Made by a program: the position numbers and the translations under genes
Shown: in pieces, positions 33,259-44,375 of the stretch
Layout: the number at the start of each line of letters is the position of its first letter
Position numbering within the stretch: position 1 is the stretch's first letter
Assembly: GCA_911728455.2 (NCBI GenBank)
Contig: OU452228.1
Location: 18,689,224-18,753,223 of the forward strand
Direction: 5' to 3'
From: Marthasterias glacialis
Lineage: Eukaryota; Echinodermata; Asteroidea; Forcipulatida; Asteriidae
DNA: 64,000 nucleotides
Notes under the pieces: generated by a model
The model's input: only the letters and a program-made list of their open reading frames with translations
What the model was told of the DNA's origin: nothing
The model's database searches: none

Positions 33259-33725
33259 GAACATGTTCGGGTGCTGACTTTTAGTCAAATTGTGATTTAA
33301 ACCAGGCTTGCGTGATCTGTTCTTCACTCAAACGCGTCTAGTCTAGTCAATATAGTAAATTTAAGTCAATGTATGCTTGTTGAGCAGCTGATAGGATTTA
33401 GCAGACGATAGGATTTAGCAAGTTAGCACGTCATTTTCAAGTTCATTTTTTATGATTTTCCCCTCATATTTTTTATCTCTACGTGCAATAATTAACTAAA
33501 TATTTCACTGCAAAGACAAATTATTGTCATATTCAACCAAATCCCTCCATTATCGTTGAACTACTCATTAATTGTGACGTAGCACGCGAATTGACTAGAG
33601 GAACAGTGCTCCGGGGCTGGGTTGATTCAGTTGGACTAGCTAGTCAAACCACGTAGCGTTCAGCTGACATCTAGATCGACTATGGTTAAGTCTAGTCGAC
33701 TCTTGTCACCCACCCGAACTTGCTC
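33259..33725. mobile_element. MITE with GTTCGGGTGCTGAC ends, copy 2 (tandem with copy 1)
   Basis: It has the same ends and internal order as 32805-33247: GATTTAAACCAGGC, AACGCGTC, AACTACTCATTAA, CAGTGCTCCGGGGC and AGTCAAACCACGTAGCG. A third copy, reverse-oriented, is at 63230-63679. Confidence 0.85.
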
Positions 33726-34685
33726 CATGACTCAGCCTTGGGCTCCGGTTTAGGCAACAGCTGTCTGTTTGATGTCCCGTACCAAAAATTACTGAAATTA
33801 CTGACGGAGCCTTAGCCCCAACCAGGGTTTTGAAAAAAGCAGCAGTAGTAGTAATTAACACAACAAGTGGTACTGGTACCAAATCCAATAAAAATAAGCT
33901 TTTACCATTAGAAGTAAGCGTTTAGCTCAAGGTTTTTATATTTTACGATACAATTATGTATCATCCTTTTATACTGTAGACTACATGTACATTCCTTTAA
34001 AATGATTTAAGTATCTTTAATAAAATGTAAAATGTGCAAATTGAAAATATAAAGTTTATAGGCCTATCACTTTCATTTAATTGTTTTATTCTGAGGTACT
34101 GGCTGCGATTGATACCAAATTTATCAGGTTTCAATTTTCTGAAAAATGGGTTATTTTTTATTTTATTTTGAAGAACGATTTGATTGCACCAGCACCATTT
34201 GGTTAACTGCATTGCGTGGTAATTCTCTGTGACTGTACATGAGAGTGTTCTCCTATGTTCACTACTTTACCTAGGCCACAGACTATGGGAACAAAAGGTC
34301 TCCACAGAAGGGAAGTCTAAACGAGAGGGATGTTTCACAAGGAGTTTTGTGTACTATGGGTAGATGTGAACCTTCTCAGTGTCCCTGGCCAATTAGTCCG
34401 GCCCAATTTTGGAATGTTTTTGCAAGATCAATAGACCGATTGCGCGACTAATGTTTACATGTCATCAAGTTCCCTTGAAACCCAAATAAAGCCTGTGAAG
34501 CCAGCTTTAAACATAATTATGCCTTCACTGCAGTCACTATTTCTAAAAATACAACTTCTAAAATGCATTGGCATTACATATACTCATATTTTAACACAGG
34601 ACACTACTATGGTTGTATAGAATAATACTGGAGTCTTATGTAGCGTACGTTTCTACCAGCAATTAGGTACTCCAGGCGCTTATTA
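33726..34685. other. Intergenic AT-rich DNA, no gene seen
   Basis: No supported coding region. AATAAA motifs near 33885 and 34482 are candidates for kinase-gene polyadenylation but are separated from the stop codon by MITEs. Confidence 0.4.
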
Positions 34686-34687
34686 CC

Positions 34688-34862
34688 ATTTCATCAATGC
34701 ATGGGACCTACGGCTTTATGTCCCATCTGAAGGACAAAGCAATAACGGTTAAGTGTCTCGCTTAAGAAAACAAAATTCACGACTTAAACCCGTACTCTGC
34801 TGATCAGAAACACCAGAGCTTGAGTCCGGTGCTCTACACCGCTCGGCCACGACACGCCAAAA
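34688..34862 (-). repeat. tRNA-headed SINE (family A)
   Basis: The minus strand reads GTGGCCGAGCGGTGTAGAGC, then GGACTCAAGCTCTGGTGTTT, and the body GCGAGACACTTAACCGTTAT. It is truncated at the 3' end. Confidence 0.75.
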
Positions 34863-35269
34863 CAAAGGAAAAGAATTTTTAAAACTCCATACCATGTCCT
34901 ACATTTGAGAATGTATGTACGTGTTAGCCACACTACTAATCCAAAGGCAGGGATTAATGGCTCAGTCCTTGAATTAGGGAATTTTTTTTTTAAATGTATT
35001 AAAAATTTAATGAAATTCAGTTGATACAGTACATTATAAAATACATATAAAGCTTTTTTTGTGATGCATTTATTTAATAAAATAAAGAATCTAGGGCTAA
35101 GAGTACATTTTAAAACAACAAAAAGGCATTTGAGTTTTACTTGGTATTTTTTTTATAAACAAAGTGCAATTTATAGTATTTTTTTATGAAAACAAATACA
35201 TAGTGTGCCGTCACAGAATACATTTCTGGCAAAAGCTGTGTAAGTTCTGTGCTGTCTAAATTTCTTCAC

Positions 35270-35420
35270 TTAACCCTCCTACTCTTGGTACCATTCTCCA
35301 GTGAGTTGACCAATCATTTGAAACCCTTCAACTGCATGGGTTGTGAATGGTGGCACAACTGTGCACAGAACTAAACTGTGTACTGTGTAGATAATGATAT
35401 CACACCACAGGCTGAAAGTA
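35270..35420. repeat. Dispersed repeat related to the 21.0-21.2 kb cluster
   Basis: CCAGTGAGTTGACCAATCAT, CTGTGCACAGAACT and GTGTACTGTGTAGAT follow in the same order as at 21058-21150. Confidence 0.6.
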
Positions 35421-35715
35421 GTTTATCTGTCACTCATAAATACCATAGACAGTTTATCCATTCTGATCGGTCGCTTGGAGATTACGTGGCCATGTTTAAA
35501 CGTGTGGTCGAGACATGGTTAAAAAGTGTTGAAACATGGTTAGGTGGTGCTCATAGCCATACATGTGTTGTCACACAAGCTTAGTTACATGGAACGCTAT
35601 CAATACATACCAGTATGTAAATTCCCATAGTATGTGCGCATAAGCACAACCGTTGAACGTTGTGTGCAATTTTACCCTTTGCGAGGGCGGGAATTGAAAA
35701 AAAAAACAGGCAGGT

Positions 35716-35965
35716 TCAATAGACCGTATTTTTGACAGCAAGAGGGCGCAATACTAATTCCAATTTGAAAGTACACAAATATTTCAAAACATCAAGAAAT
35801 TCAAATTTTCCAAGCAAATATCTTACATTGGAAAAAAGTTGTATACGAACTGCTTTATTAGAAGTCTAATTGCATCTGGTTTACAACACTGCTTCTATGG
35901 TTTGACCCCCAATCTACCCCCAAAGGGCGCCCTCTTGCAGTCAAAAATTAGGCCTGTTACAGATT
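35716..35965. mobile_element. MITE with TTTTTGACAGCAAGAGGGCGC ends
   Basis: TTTTTGACAGCAAGAGGGCG at the left pairs with CGCCCTCTTGCAGTCAAAAA at the right. The 250-bp AT-rich centre has no gene. It is preceded by AATAGACCGT. Confidence 0.8.
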
Positions 35966-36109
35966 ATTTACAAAAAAGGTATTTATGAATGGGAATAAAA
36001 GAACATGGTCTTTATTAGCCGGAAGACCTTGCAGGGTCGTGGTCGCACAGCCAAAACACTGCCCGTTTCAGACCTCATTTTGTTCACTACTCTTTTGTTC
36101 ACTTTATTC

Positions 36110-36290
36110 AAAATCACAGTGGATGATATTGAAAGGTTAGACAGTCGGAGGATGAACTATGTACTGCGTAGATGCATTCACCACAAGATATCATCCTGCA
36201 GGGTGACAGCTTGTCTATCATTCAAAACCACAGTGGATGATATTGAATGGTCAGACAGTAGGAGGGCTGACTGTGTACTGTATTATTTTT
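36110..36290. repeat. Two copies of the CAGTGGATGATATTGA repeat
   Basis: CAAAATCACAGTGGATGATA near 36109 and CAAAACCACAGTGGATGATA near 36224 are each followed by AGACAGT.GGAGG. They belong to the family clustered at 21.0-21.6 kb. Confidence 0.7.
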
Positions 36291-36410
36291 TCCCCCTTTG
36301 CCCGCACCACAGGAGGGAGAAAAACCTTGCCACAGTACATTAAGTATGCCTGATGAAAAGGGTCAACAACTTTTGTTTTATATGGCTATTTTAAATTTCC
36401 CTTTTTAATA

Positions 36411-37883
36411 GTTCCTCGACTCCCTGAGATGAAGGTAAAACGTGAATGTTTTCCAAACAAAATTCTTGTGTATAAACCATAAGGGAAACCCAAAAGGTAA
36501 ACTGACTGGGTAATTCTAGTTCAAAGGGAGACTTTTGAGACGATAGCGGGCGTCCTACAGCCGGTCCTTTTCCATTGTTTCCCTTTTTTTATGGTTCCTC
36601 GACTCCCTGAGATGCAGGTAAAACGTGAATGTTTTCCAAACAAAATTCTGGTGTATAAACCATAAGGGAAACCCAAAAGGTAAACTGACTGGGTAATTCT
36701 AATTCAATGGGAGACTTTTGAGACGATAGCGGGCGTCCTACAGCCGGTCCTTTTCCATTGTTCTCAGTTTTATATGGCTATTTTACATTTCCCTTTTTTT
36801 ATGGTTCCTCGACTCCCTGAGATGCAGGTAAAACGTGAATGTTTTCCGAAAAAAATTCTTGTGTATAAACCATAAGGGAAACCCAAAAGGTAAACTGACT
36901 GGGTAATTCTAATTCAATGGGAGACTTTTGAGACGATAGCGGGCGTCCTACAGCCGGTCCTTTTCCATTGTTCTCAGTTTTATATGGCTATTTTACATTT
37001 CCCTTTTTTTATGGTTCCTCGACTCCCTGAGATGCAGGTAAAACGTGAATGTTTTCCGAAAAAAATTCTTGTGTATAAACCATAAGGGAAACCCAAAAGG
37101 TAAACTGACTGGGTAATTCTAGTTCAATGGGAGACTTTTGAGACGATAGCGGGCGTCCTACAGCCGGTCCTTTTCCATTGTTCTCAGTTTTATATGGCTA
37201 TTTTACATTTCCCTTTTTTTATGGTTCCTCGACTCCCTGAGATGCAGGTAAAACGTGAATGTTTTCCGAAAAAAATTCTTGTGTATAAACCATAAGGGAA
37301 ACCCAAAAGGTAAACTGACTGGGTAATTCTAATTCAATGGGAGACTTTTGAGACGATAGCGGGCGTCCTACAGCCGGTCCTTTTCCATTGTTCTCAGTTT
37401 TATATGGCTATTTTACATTTCCCTTTTTTTATGGTTCCTCGACTCCCTGAGATGCAGGTAAAACGTGAATGTTTTCCGAAAAAAATTCTTGTGTATAAAC
37501 CATAAGGGAAACCCAAAAGGTAAACTGACTGGGTAATTCTAATTCAATGGGAGACTTTTGAGACGATAGCGGGCGTCCTACAGCCGGTCCTTTTCCATTG
37601 TTCTCAGTTTTATATGGCTATTTTACATTTCCCTTTTTTTATGGTTCCTCGACTCCCTGAGATGCAGGTAAAACGTGAATGTTTTCCGAAAAAAATTCTT
37701 GTGTATAAACCATAAGGGAAACCCAAAAGGTAAACTGACTGGGTAATTCTAATTCAATGGGAGACTTTTGAGACGATAGCGGGCGTCCTACAGCCGGTCC
37801 TTTTCCATTGTTCTCCGCGATGAAAACAATGGAAAAGGACCGGTCTGTGGGACGCCCGCTATCGTCTCAAAAGTCTCCCATTT
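36411..37883. repeat. Tandem array, 210-bp unit, seven copies, ending in an inverted fragment
   Basis: GTTCCTCGACTCCCTGAGAT starts units at 36411, 36594, 36804, 37014, 37224, 37434 and 37644. The first step is 183 bp (it lacks the TTATATGGCTATTT part) and the rest are 210 bp with almost no differences. Directly after the last unit the sequence turns round: AATGGAAAAGGACCGG ... GCCCGCTATCGTCTCAAAAG at about 37832-37883 is the reverse complement of the unit's end. This forms a hairpin with about 55-bp arms and a loop of about 14 bases. No protein-coding signal was found. Confidence 0.92.
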
Positions 37884-38085
37884 TGGGGTGAACAAAGAAA
37901 GCTTGACTGGAGCGGGATTTTATTTTTGCCAAACCAACACCTTGGGAAAGATCTATTATCACCAATCAACTCGCTTTATATATATGTACATGCAAACCTA
38001 ATTTTATACATATTCCTACAAAAATTAAATCCTGAGCAGATGAAGGACATCGTTGGATTTACCCCCAAAAATGCTTTCTGTAAAT

Positions 38086-38096
38086 GACTCTTTATT
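38086..38096 (-). terminator. Possible COMT polyadenylation signal overlapping the stop codon
   Basis: On the minus strand the end reads GTG GAA TAA AGAG, so AATAAA overlaps the TAA stop. Another AATAAA lies about 170 bp downstream, near 37919-37924. Which one is used is unknown. Confidence 0.35.
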
Positions 38097-41000
38097 CCAC
38101 TAAATAAACTGACTTTGCAAGTGCATCTTCCTTGTCGCTGTACTCCAGAGTAGAGTAGAACATCTCCGTCTGATACTTCTCTGACGTTTGGACGTACTCC
38201 AGGTAGTCTGGGACTCCAGGGAAGATGATGTTGTCACCAACAATGACCGTACCCTTCCTGAGGAGTCCGTGGGTCTCAAGGAGCTGGAGGTCCCTCAGGT
38301 AAAGGTCCTTCCAGTGGTCGATGAAGACAAAGTCTAGAGTGTCAACGGCGAAGTCCTTACGCAGAACTGGAATGACTTCATCAGACTTCTTAGGGATCAA
38401 CGTTATCTTTGTTGGGAATATGAGGAATACAATGTGAGATTTATTGAGATTTATTGAAATAATGTTTTTGTTTATTGTACGTTTATTGTGTTGGTTTACT
38501 CACAAGAGTGTAGTAGTCTAAAAAGACGAATTACATTCAGTATATGTAACAAAAATTACAATGACAACTTGCACAAACTGTTAGTATTACAATGCAAAGA
38601 TGGCCACCATTATTTGGACCATATTAACAAAGAATAACTGGCAAGGCCTAACAAACAAGAAATGTGTTATCTGTAACACGAACGGCGTGAAATTACCTGC
38701 CAACCATAAAAAATGTATCAATAGTTTGAAAAATTTCCTGGCTGACTGCATGTTTCAGTACTATACCACTAGAATTCAAGATTTAAAGGGGCTGTGTCGT
38801 CATGATTATAGCAGTAAATGGAATAACCCAGTTACTACATGTGCGTGCCCTGGCGGTCACATCACCATTTGACAAAGACGGCGCCCTTTGTGATTTGACT
38901 GCAAGCGTGCGCGTGTGCAGTATCTGGGTGAAAGTTCATCTTTCAATGCACAGCCATAGGCCTGCTATAATCATGACGACAGCCCTTTTAACTAAAACAA
39001 AACATTTTATCCAATGTGATGGCATAAAAAGTGAAAGAATCCCATCATATCTCATGCTGCTTACTTTTCACTTTATTTCTTGGTGAACATGTACAAAATA
39101 TAATTCCTAAAATAATTTGTTTTCCTACCCACCAGCCTTCTTTTTTCTAGCATATTGTAGGTAACAAACATTTTTTTTGGCCTAATGATAAACGATAATA
39201 ACTGGATTAATAGACCATGTTACCTTTATTTACAAAAAGACTGACCTCGTACTATCATATCAAAGTTGATAAAAATCAGACGGTGCAATCTCCATAAAAT
39301 GTAAGATTTGTTGATTTCTTCCATTGGCCTGTGTACAAATGATGCAAATCATGCCTGTAGGAAGTCCAGGCTCTAGCTCTTTTGTAAACATGTCACAGGT
39401 CACATGATCTATATAAAGCACCACTTTGCTAAATGATACAAAGCCCTTAGTTGTATTTTTTAAACAAGAAAAGGTGAAGCTAAAGGATTAATTTAGTTGA
39501 TGTATTTATTACAATGGGGCTGAAGAACAACATGACTTGGTTTTGCCTACATGTACAGTACACCAACGTAAACGTCTACACAAATTTGGGGAACCGATCA
39601 CAGGTCTTGTTGAAGTTCAACAAAACACTTCCTTTCTGATTGATACTGATGATCTATTTCATTTTGGAAGGGGGGGGGGGAATGGAGAACATCCTGTCAC
39701 CAACCTATTTGAGTGACTTGTGGGCAACATACCATCATAAAGAATGAGGGGAACAATCTTGGATTAAAGGGAAGAGAAATATTCGGGAGCAGAGTGAGGC
39801 TGTGTCTGAATTAGTGGCTATGGCTGGGGCTTGGTTGTCACGTGAACATGCATAGAAGCATAGGATGCCCATAGCAACACCCTTAGCAACAGCCATAGCC
39901 GTAGCTGCTGATCTGGACACACATCCTCATTTGGTGATAATTATTGTTAGTTTCCATAACCAACTAGGACCATATGCTCACACACAGCCCAAGTCCTACA
40001 ATATCCTTCAGTCTGAGCGGGTAAAAAGGCCATAAAGCCCAAACACTTGTATATTTTATCCACATGGCATATGACCCAATTCCTTCTAAATCCTTTCAGC
40101 ACGTGACAATCAAATCTGTTAGTTATAGTTAAGCCAAATTGCATATGACCAAATTCCTACTATATCACATTTTAGCAAAATCACATGATCCCAATCCTTC
40201 TAAATCCATCTTCATCAAATACAGCCTAATGGCATAATTCCTACTTAATCCTTCTACACCATGACACAAATCCTTCTGGATCCTTCTCTGCTGCAGTGGC
40301 CTAATACCCCCATATCCTTCAAAATCCTTCTATTTGGAGAAAAGGAAGGATTTGGGTTGGTTAGGGACAATGTACAACTCAATACCATGGCCAAATGGGG
40401 GCCACTATGGCAAAATGGAGGCCATTGTGGCCAAATGGAGGCCATTGTGGCCAAATGGAGGCCATTGTGGCCAAATGGAGGCCATTGTGGCCAAATGGAG
40501 GCCATTGTGGCCAAATGGAGGCCATTGTGGCCAAATGGAGTCCATTGTGGCCAAATGGGGTCCATTGTGGCCAAATGGGGGCCACTACATGTATGGCCAA
40601 ATGGAGGCCATTATAGCAAATGGAGGCCATTTTTGCCTTTGAAGTGGTGAGCTACAGGGTCTAACTTCATAGAGCTGCTCGAGCAGAAAATAATGCGTAA
40701 CAACTTTCTGCTGAGCAAAAATAAGCAGGATACCAGTCACAGATTGTACATGTGACATGGTCTTTTGGCTGGTAACCTTATTCTTGCAAGAATAATTTTG
40801 TTGTGCTTAGCTATTTTCTGTGCTGTAACAGCTTTATGAAAACGGGCCCTGGTGTTTTGGGACACTGACAGATGAACCTTACATTTAAAACCACATTTGT
40901 AGGGTAACACCCCCCCCCAAAAAAAAGGAAACTAGACGACAGGAAATAATATCAAGGGAAGGGGACAAAGCCACTAAAAATACCTTTTCCTCCACTTCGG

Positions 41001-43595
41001 TTCCTGCGTGTTTGATAAACTTCTTTGCAATTTCAGCATTTTCCTCAGAAGCCTCAACAGTGATAAAGCGGCTTTGTTTCGGTAGAACGCTGGCTAGCAG
41101 CACTGCAGAATAACCGCAGTATGTTCCCAATTCAAGGCATGTTTTGGGGGCCAACTCCTTGACAATCTTGGAGACGATTTCCCCTGAAATGTCGACCAAA
41201 AATCTGTTCATTTTTCTTGTTCATAATTTCATCAAAATATTTCTAGTTCTTGATACCTAAACAAAAACCATTCTGATAAGCCTATCTGTGACACTTTTTA
41301 TCTTATACAAACCTGGAATTTCATCTTCGAGAGGACAAGGCCATTTTCATTGTTCGAAGGGCACTTCCATTGGGAAATCTTAAAGTCTTTGGGAAACTTT
41401 TTAAAGGGCACCAATGCCAAGACCAGGGCAACAGAGGCCACCATGGCCGCCATGTAATTCAAGGCTTGCTTATAAAAAGATTTAAAAAGGATAAGAACAG
41501 TATATGTACAGCATTTGTTTTTGGATAGAGTAAATTCATACCCCAACGCACTTGAGTATTTTATCAGGATCATTCCTTATGCTAATAAAATCTTCTTTGC
41601 TAATCCAACATAAAGTTTGCTCTCTCTATGTTAAAAAGTAGTTTGACCATCAAATTGATTTGTGTTCATGCTTTAATAACAGATTGATACTGGTGTGAAT
41701 TTTTTGGATCAGTAGGAGCATTTAGATTGACTTATCCGATTCTTTTCCTGTTGATCAAAAATCCAATCAGCAATCCATTTTTCAACTGAAAGTAGCCAGG
41801 TTGAACTGCTTAAGGCCCCAGCTCAACATTGGTAAGAAGAAAAAACATAAATGTTCACAGATTTACACATACCTTACATGGTATAAAGATATTTATGATG
41901 GTTAAAAACTTTCCTTGAAATGTTTCTGCCTGAAGTGTTAATCATTTTTAAATAATAAATGAAATACGACCCACAATTAGTGTTCGTCTCAGCGAGACAA
42001 AAACTCTGCCTGTAGGAGTGCGTACAAAGATGCTGAATGCATTTTTACCGTTTTCTCGCAAATGAAACAACATTTTGACAGGTTAGTTTTATTTCAAATA
42101 TCTTGATTTGTACAAAGAATGGAAGCGTTTACAGTCAGTTTACAAATGTTGAGCTAGGGCATTACAATATATGTTCAAAATTTGGTTTTGACATGTTTTC
42201 ATAGTGGAGACAATAGACCGTTCGGGCCTGTCAATCAAACAATGACCATTGACCAATTGGATCAAGCCTTTTGGTCATGTGACCTCGGTCAAACTCGGTC
42301 ACACGTGCAGCGCAAACGCACACAAACTAAGGTGTGTGGGCGGGGCTTGTTGTCAAAGCCGGAACGGTCTATACACAAGTTTCAATAGTATGAAAAAGTT
42401 ATTTCATCAAATTCTGGTGGCTTAGTCAATGGAATGTGGGTTCCAATCCCGATTGTGATTCATGTATCCGATTCCTTGAACAATTAAGACACTTAATTCA
42501 TAAATTTGTGTCTGTTTTCTCAGTAGATGGTATGTGTACTTGGATGTCACACTGCTGTTGCCCCTGTTGTGGAATTTAATAAGTCTGTCCTGCCTTTTTT
42601 TTGAGGGGTTGGGTATCAGTTGACATTCTTTGTGAAAGTGAAGAGGGCCTTGTAGAAGTACTGGTGAATACAGGACTCTTCCGCACATTCTATCATTTTT
42701 AATACTCATGCAGAAGTGGACAATTTGTTGGTAACCGGCTGTTTTGGATTGGGTGCCTAGTTTGGGGGTGCTGAGTTTGCAAGGCGCCGAGTTGGCTAGG
42801 TGCCAAAGTGACAGGATACTGTGCTAGTCACATGTTCCTCCTTGCAACTCACTGGCTCATGGTACAGATAATTATATTTATCTCTTATTATTATTTTTCT
42901 GGTAATGAAACCAATGATGCCTCAAAAGCAAACTTAATCACTGTAGCTCGGAAGCCTGAGGAAATCTGTAGGTAAGAATGCTTGTTATATCTGAACCAGA
43001 AACATCGGGGTAAACCCCTACTCTTTCACGATAAGTGTTCTGGGTTCTTTTACGTGCACTACCCCCCCCCCCCCCCCCCAATACACGGGACCTACGGGTT
43101 AGTATTTAGTACATCCGAAGTACAAAGCAATTACGGTGAAGTGTCTTGCTCAAGGGATTCAAACCCACATTCTATAAACTAGAAAAACTTAAGTTCGACT
43201 GACTAGACCACTCGGCCATGACATTCCAGGTTATTTTTTGGTGTATTGTAACTTTTACTGACTAATTATTTATTGTTAGCCATTGTATTTAAATTTCATG
43301 AAATAATAAAATAAAATTAAAAAAAATTGGCATTATATCATGACTTACGGGCGTTGCTTAAGTGCAATGGTACAATGTAGATGTAAATGTATATTATTGT
43401 ACCTTTTTTCTCTCCCACGTTCATCATCCTCTCTTCTTCGTAGCAGTACTTGTCAGCCATGGCAAGCATGCTGGCAGGATCTCCCTTTTGAACACGTTCC
43501 AAGACATAGTCCACCATTTTCTGTGCTTTCGCAGAGAACAATGTGGGTGGTCCAAATAAAGCTTGGATGTGCTTCACACTTTCTGACATTGACAT
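38092..43595 (-). CDS. COMT: Catechol O-methyltransferase (COMT-type), three exons
   Basis: Exons in transcription order are 43595-43403, 41183-40984 and 38406-38092. They encode 235 residues with matching phases (1, then 0). The enzyme transfers a methyl group from S-adenosylmethionine to catechols using Mg2+. The MNVGEKKG motif before the first junction is continued as EIV in exon 2, as in vertebrate COMT (MNVGDKKG). The SAM-binding motif is LELGTYCGYSAVLLA, followed by ITVEASEENAEIA. FIDHWKDLYL carries the metal-binding Asp and catalytic Lys, and GDNIIFPGVPDY carries the Asp-Asn metal pair, so it should be active. There is no N-terminal membrane anchor, so it should be soluble, and its length is close to soluble human COMT. 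Animal TOMT/LRTOMT proteins share these motifs, so an invertebrate ancestral COMT/TOMT-like enzyme is an equally fair name. Upstream non-coding exons are possible (an acceptor near 43632). Confidence 0.93.
38786..38987. mobile_element. TTAA-flanked MITE, copy 3 of 4
   Basis: It is flanked by TTAA on both sides (38782-38785 and 38988-38991). The ends are AGGGGCTGTGTCGTCATGAT and ATCATGACGACAGCCCTT. It is the best-preserved target duplication of the family. It lies in COMT intron 2. Confidence 0.85.
39209..39418. repeat. TIR-type repeat with AATAGACCATGTTACC ends, copy 1
   Basis: AATAGACCATGTTACCTTTA at the left pairs loosely with CACATGATCTATA at the right. AAGTTGATAAAAATCAGAC and TTTTGTAAACATGT are shared with 48783-49072. 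Confidence 0.65.
39793..39921. repeat. TIR repeat with TGTGTC..AGCCATAGC, copy 1
   Basis: GAGGCTGTGTCTGAATTAGT with GGCTATGGCT at the left pairs with AGCCATAGCCGTAGC..GGACACAC at the right. GCAACACCCTTAGCAACAGC in the middle matches 62165-62185 inverted. Confidence 0.7.
40379..40632. repeat. 20-bp minisatellite, about 12 copies
   Basis: The unit TGGCCAAATGGAGGCCATTG repeats almost without change from about 40388 to 40632. One unit is interrupted by an inserted ACATGTA near 40587. The unit is partly self-complementary (AATGGCC and GGCCATT) and open in most frames, which explains the overlapping open frames on both strands. It lies in COMT intron 2. Confidence 0.92.
41311..41463. repeat. TIR repeat with TGGAATTTCATC start, copy 2
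   Basis: It starts ACCTGGAATTTCATCTTCGA and shares GGGCACTTCCATT and CAAGACCAGGGCAACAG with 32508-32667. The right end is diverged. Confidence 0.65.
41812..42168. mobile_element. MITE with CCCCAGCTCAACATTGG ends, copy 2
   Basis: AAGGCCCCAGCTCAACATTG at the left pairs with AATGTTGAGCTAGGGC at the right. It is the inverted counterpart of 11454-11815. It lies in COMT intron 1. Confidence 0.8.
42208..42376. repeat. TIR repeat with AATAGACCGTTC..GAACGGTCTAT ends
   Basis: AATAGACCGTTCGGGC at the left pairs with GCCGGAACGGTCTATA at the right. Inner GACCATTGACC and CACACGTGCAGCGC resemble the GC-richer core of the 53.8-kb MITE family. Confidence 0.65.
42895..43235 (-). repeat. tRNA-headed SINE (family A), near full length, with a poly-C tract
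   Basis: Read on the minus strand: head GTCATGGCCGAGTGGTCTAG, body CTTGAGCAAGACACTTCACC, CACGTAAAAGAACCCAGAAC, and a 3' part with CTTCCGAGCTACAGTG and GCATCATTGGTTTC. A 17-18 base C run (about 43062-43079) interrupts the body. Confidence 0.75.
43236..43402. other. A/T-rich COMT intron 1 sequence next to exon 1, no gene seen
   Basis: AT-rich with A tracts at about 43319-43326. It holds the donor of COMT exon 1 (AAAAAAG|GTACAA). Confidence 0.5.
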
Positions 43596-43629
43596 CTTGT
43601 TCTCGATTCTCTTGACTAGTTTAGCTCAC

Positions 43630-44325
43630 CTGAAATTTAAATATTTTAGTAATATTTGACTGTAAGAATACAGGACATTTTTAAACAGATTGCAAATGAT
43701 CATTATTATTATTACTATTATTTTTATCTTTATTTATGCAAAAAAAATTTTTATGGCCTACTGTTTCGACCCTAGCAGAGTCTTTCTCAAAGGCTAAATC
43801 ACAACACAAAACACACATACAAGTACATGTATACTGGGAGTAACAGAAGCAGTCAAGTGGAAAGAAGTGAAAAGAAAGAGGCAAAAAGCAGTCAGAAGAT
43901 GCATGGAGGAAGGAAAATAGATCCTCCATGGAAGATGCAAGGGATGAACAATGAAGAGGGAGACAAAGGGGGGGGGGTTGAGGGAAGAGTCTGAGAGGTT
44001 TTATATATATGTATATATATATATTTGGGGGGGGATTTCCGTATTCAACCGCCCCTTTCTAAGGGATTTTTTAATGGATGTTGGGCTTTATTTCGGTGTT
44101 GTCAATATTCCCAACGAGGAATTGGTAGCTGACCTTAAAAGAGAAAATTTAAAAAGAAAATTCCAGTGGACATTTTATCAAAGCTGGAACTCTCAATCTC
44201 ATGCACTCATGCCCAAAGGAAACTAAATGGCGTTTAGCGAGTAGCATTGTCAAGACCACTGTAGACCCGAAAATTGTTTGTTTTCATGATTCGACATTTC
44301 ATTTTGATATTATCGGTCGTACAGT
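43630..44325. other. Upstream flank of COMT
   Basis: No supported gene. It contains (ATT)n near 43700-43725, a purine-rich stretch, (TA)n with a G run at 44003-44034, and a hairpin ATTATCGGTC..GACCGATAAT with a 9-base loop at about 44297-44345. The COMT promoter may lie here or further up. Confidence 0.5.
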
Positions 44326-44375
44326 ATGACCGATAATGTCAAAATCTTAAAAAAAGAGTTCAGCACCCCAGTTAC

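Noticed and set aside
40379-40632. CRISPR-like array
   Set aside because: Repeats are contiguous without unique spacers, and the genome is animal.
40254-40650. Several 70-130 codon frames on both strands
   Set aside because: All arise from the 20-bp minisatellite, which is open in most frames.
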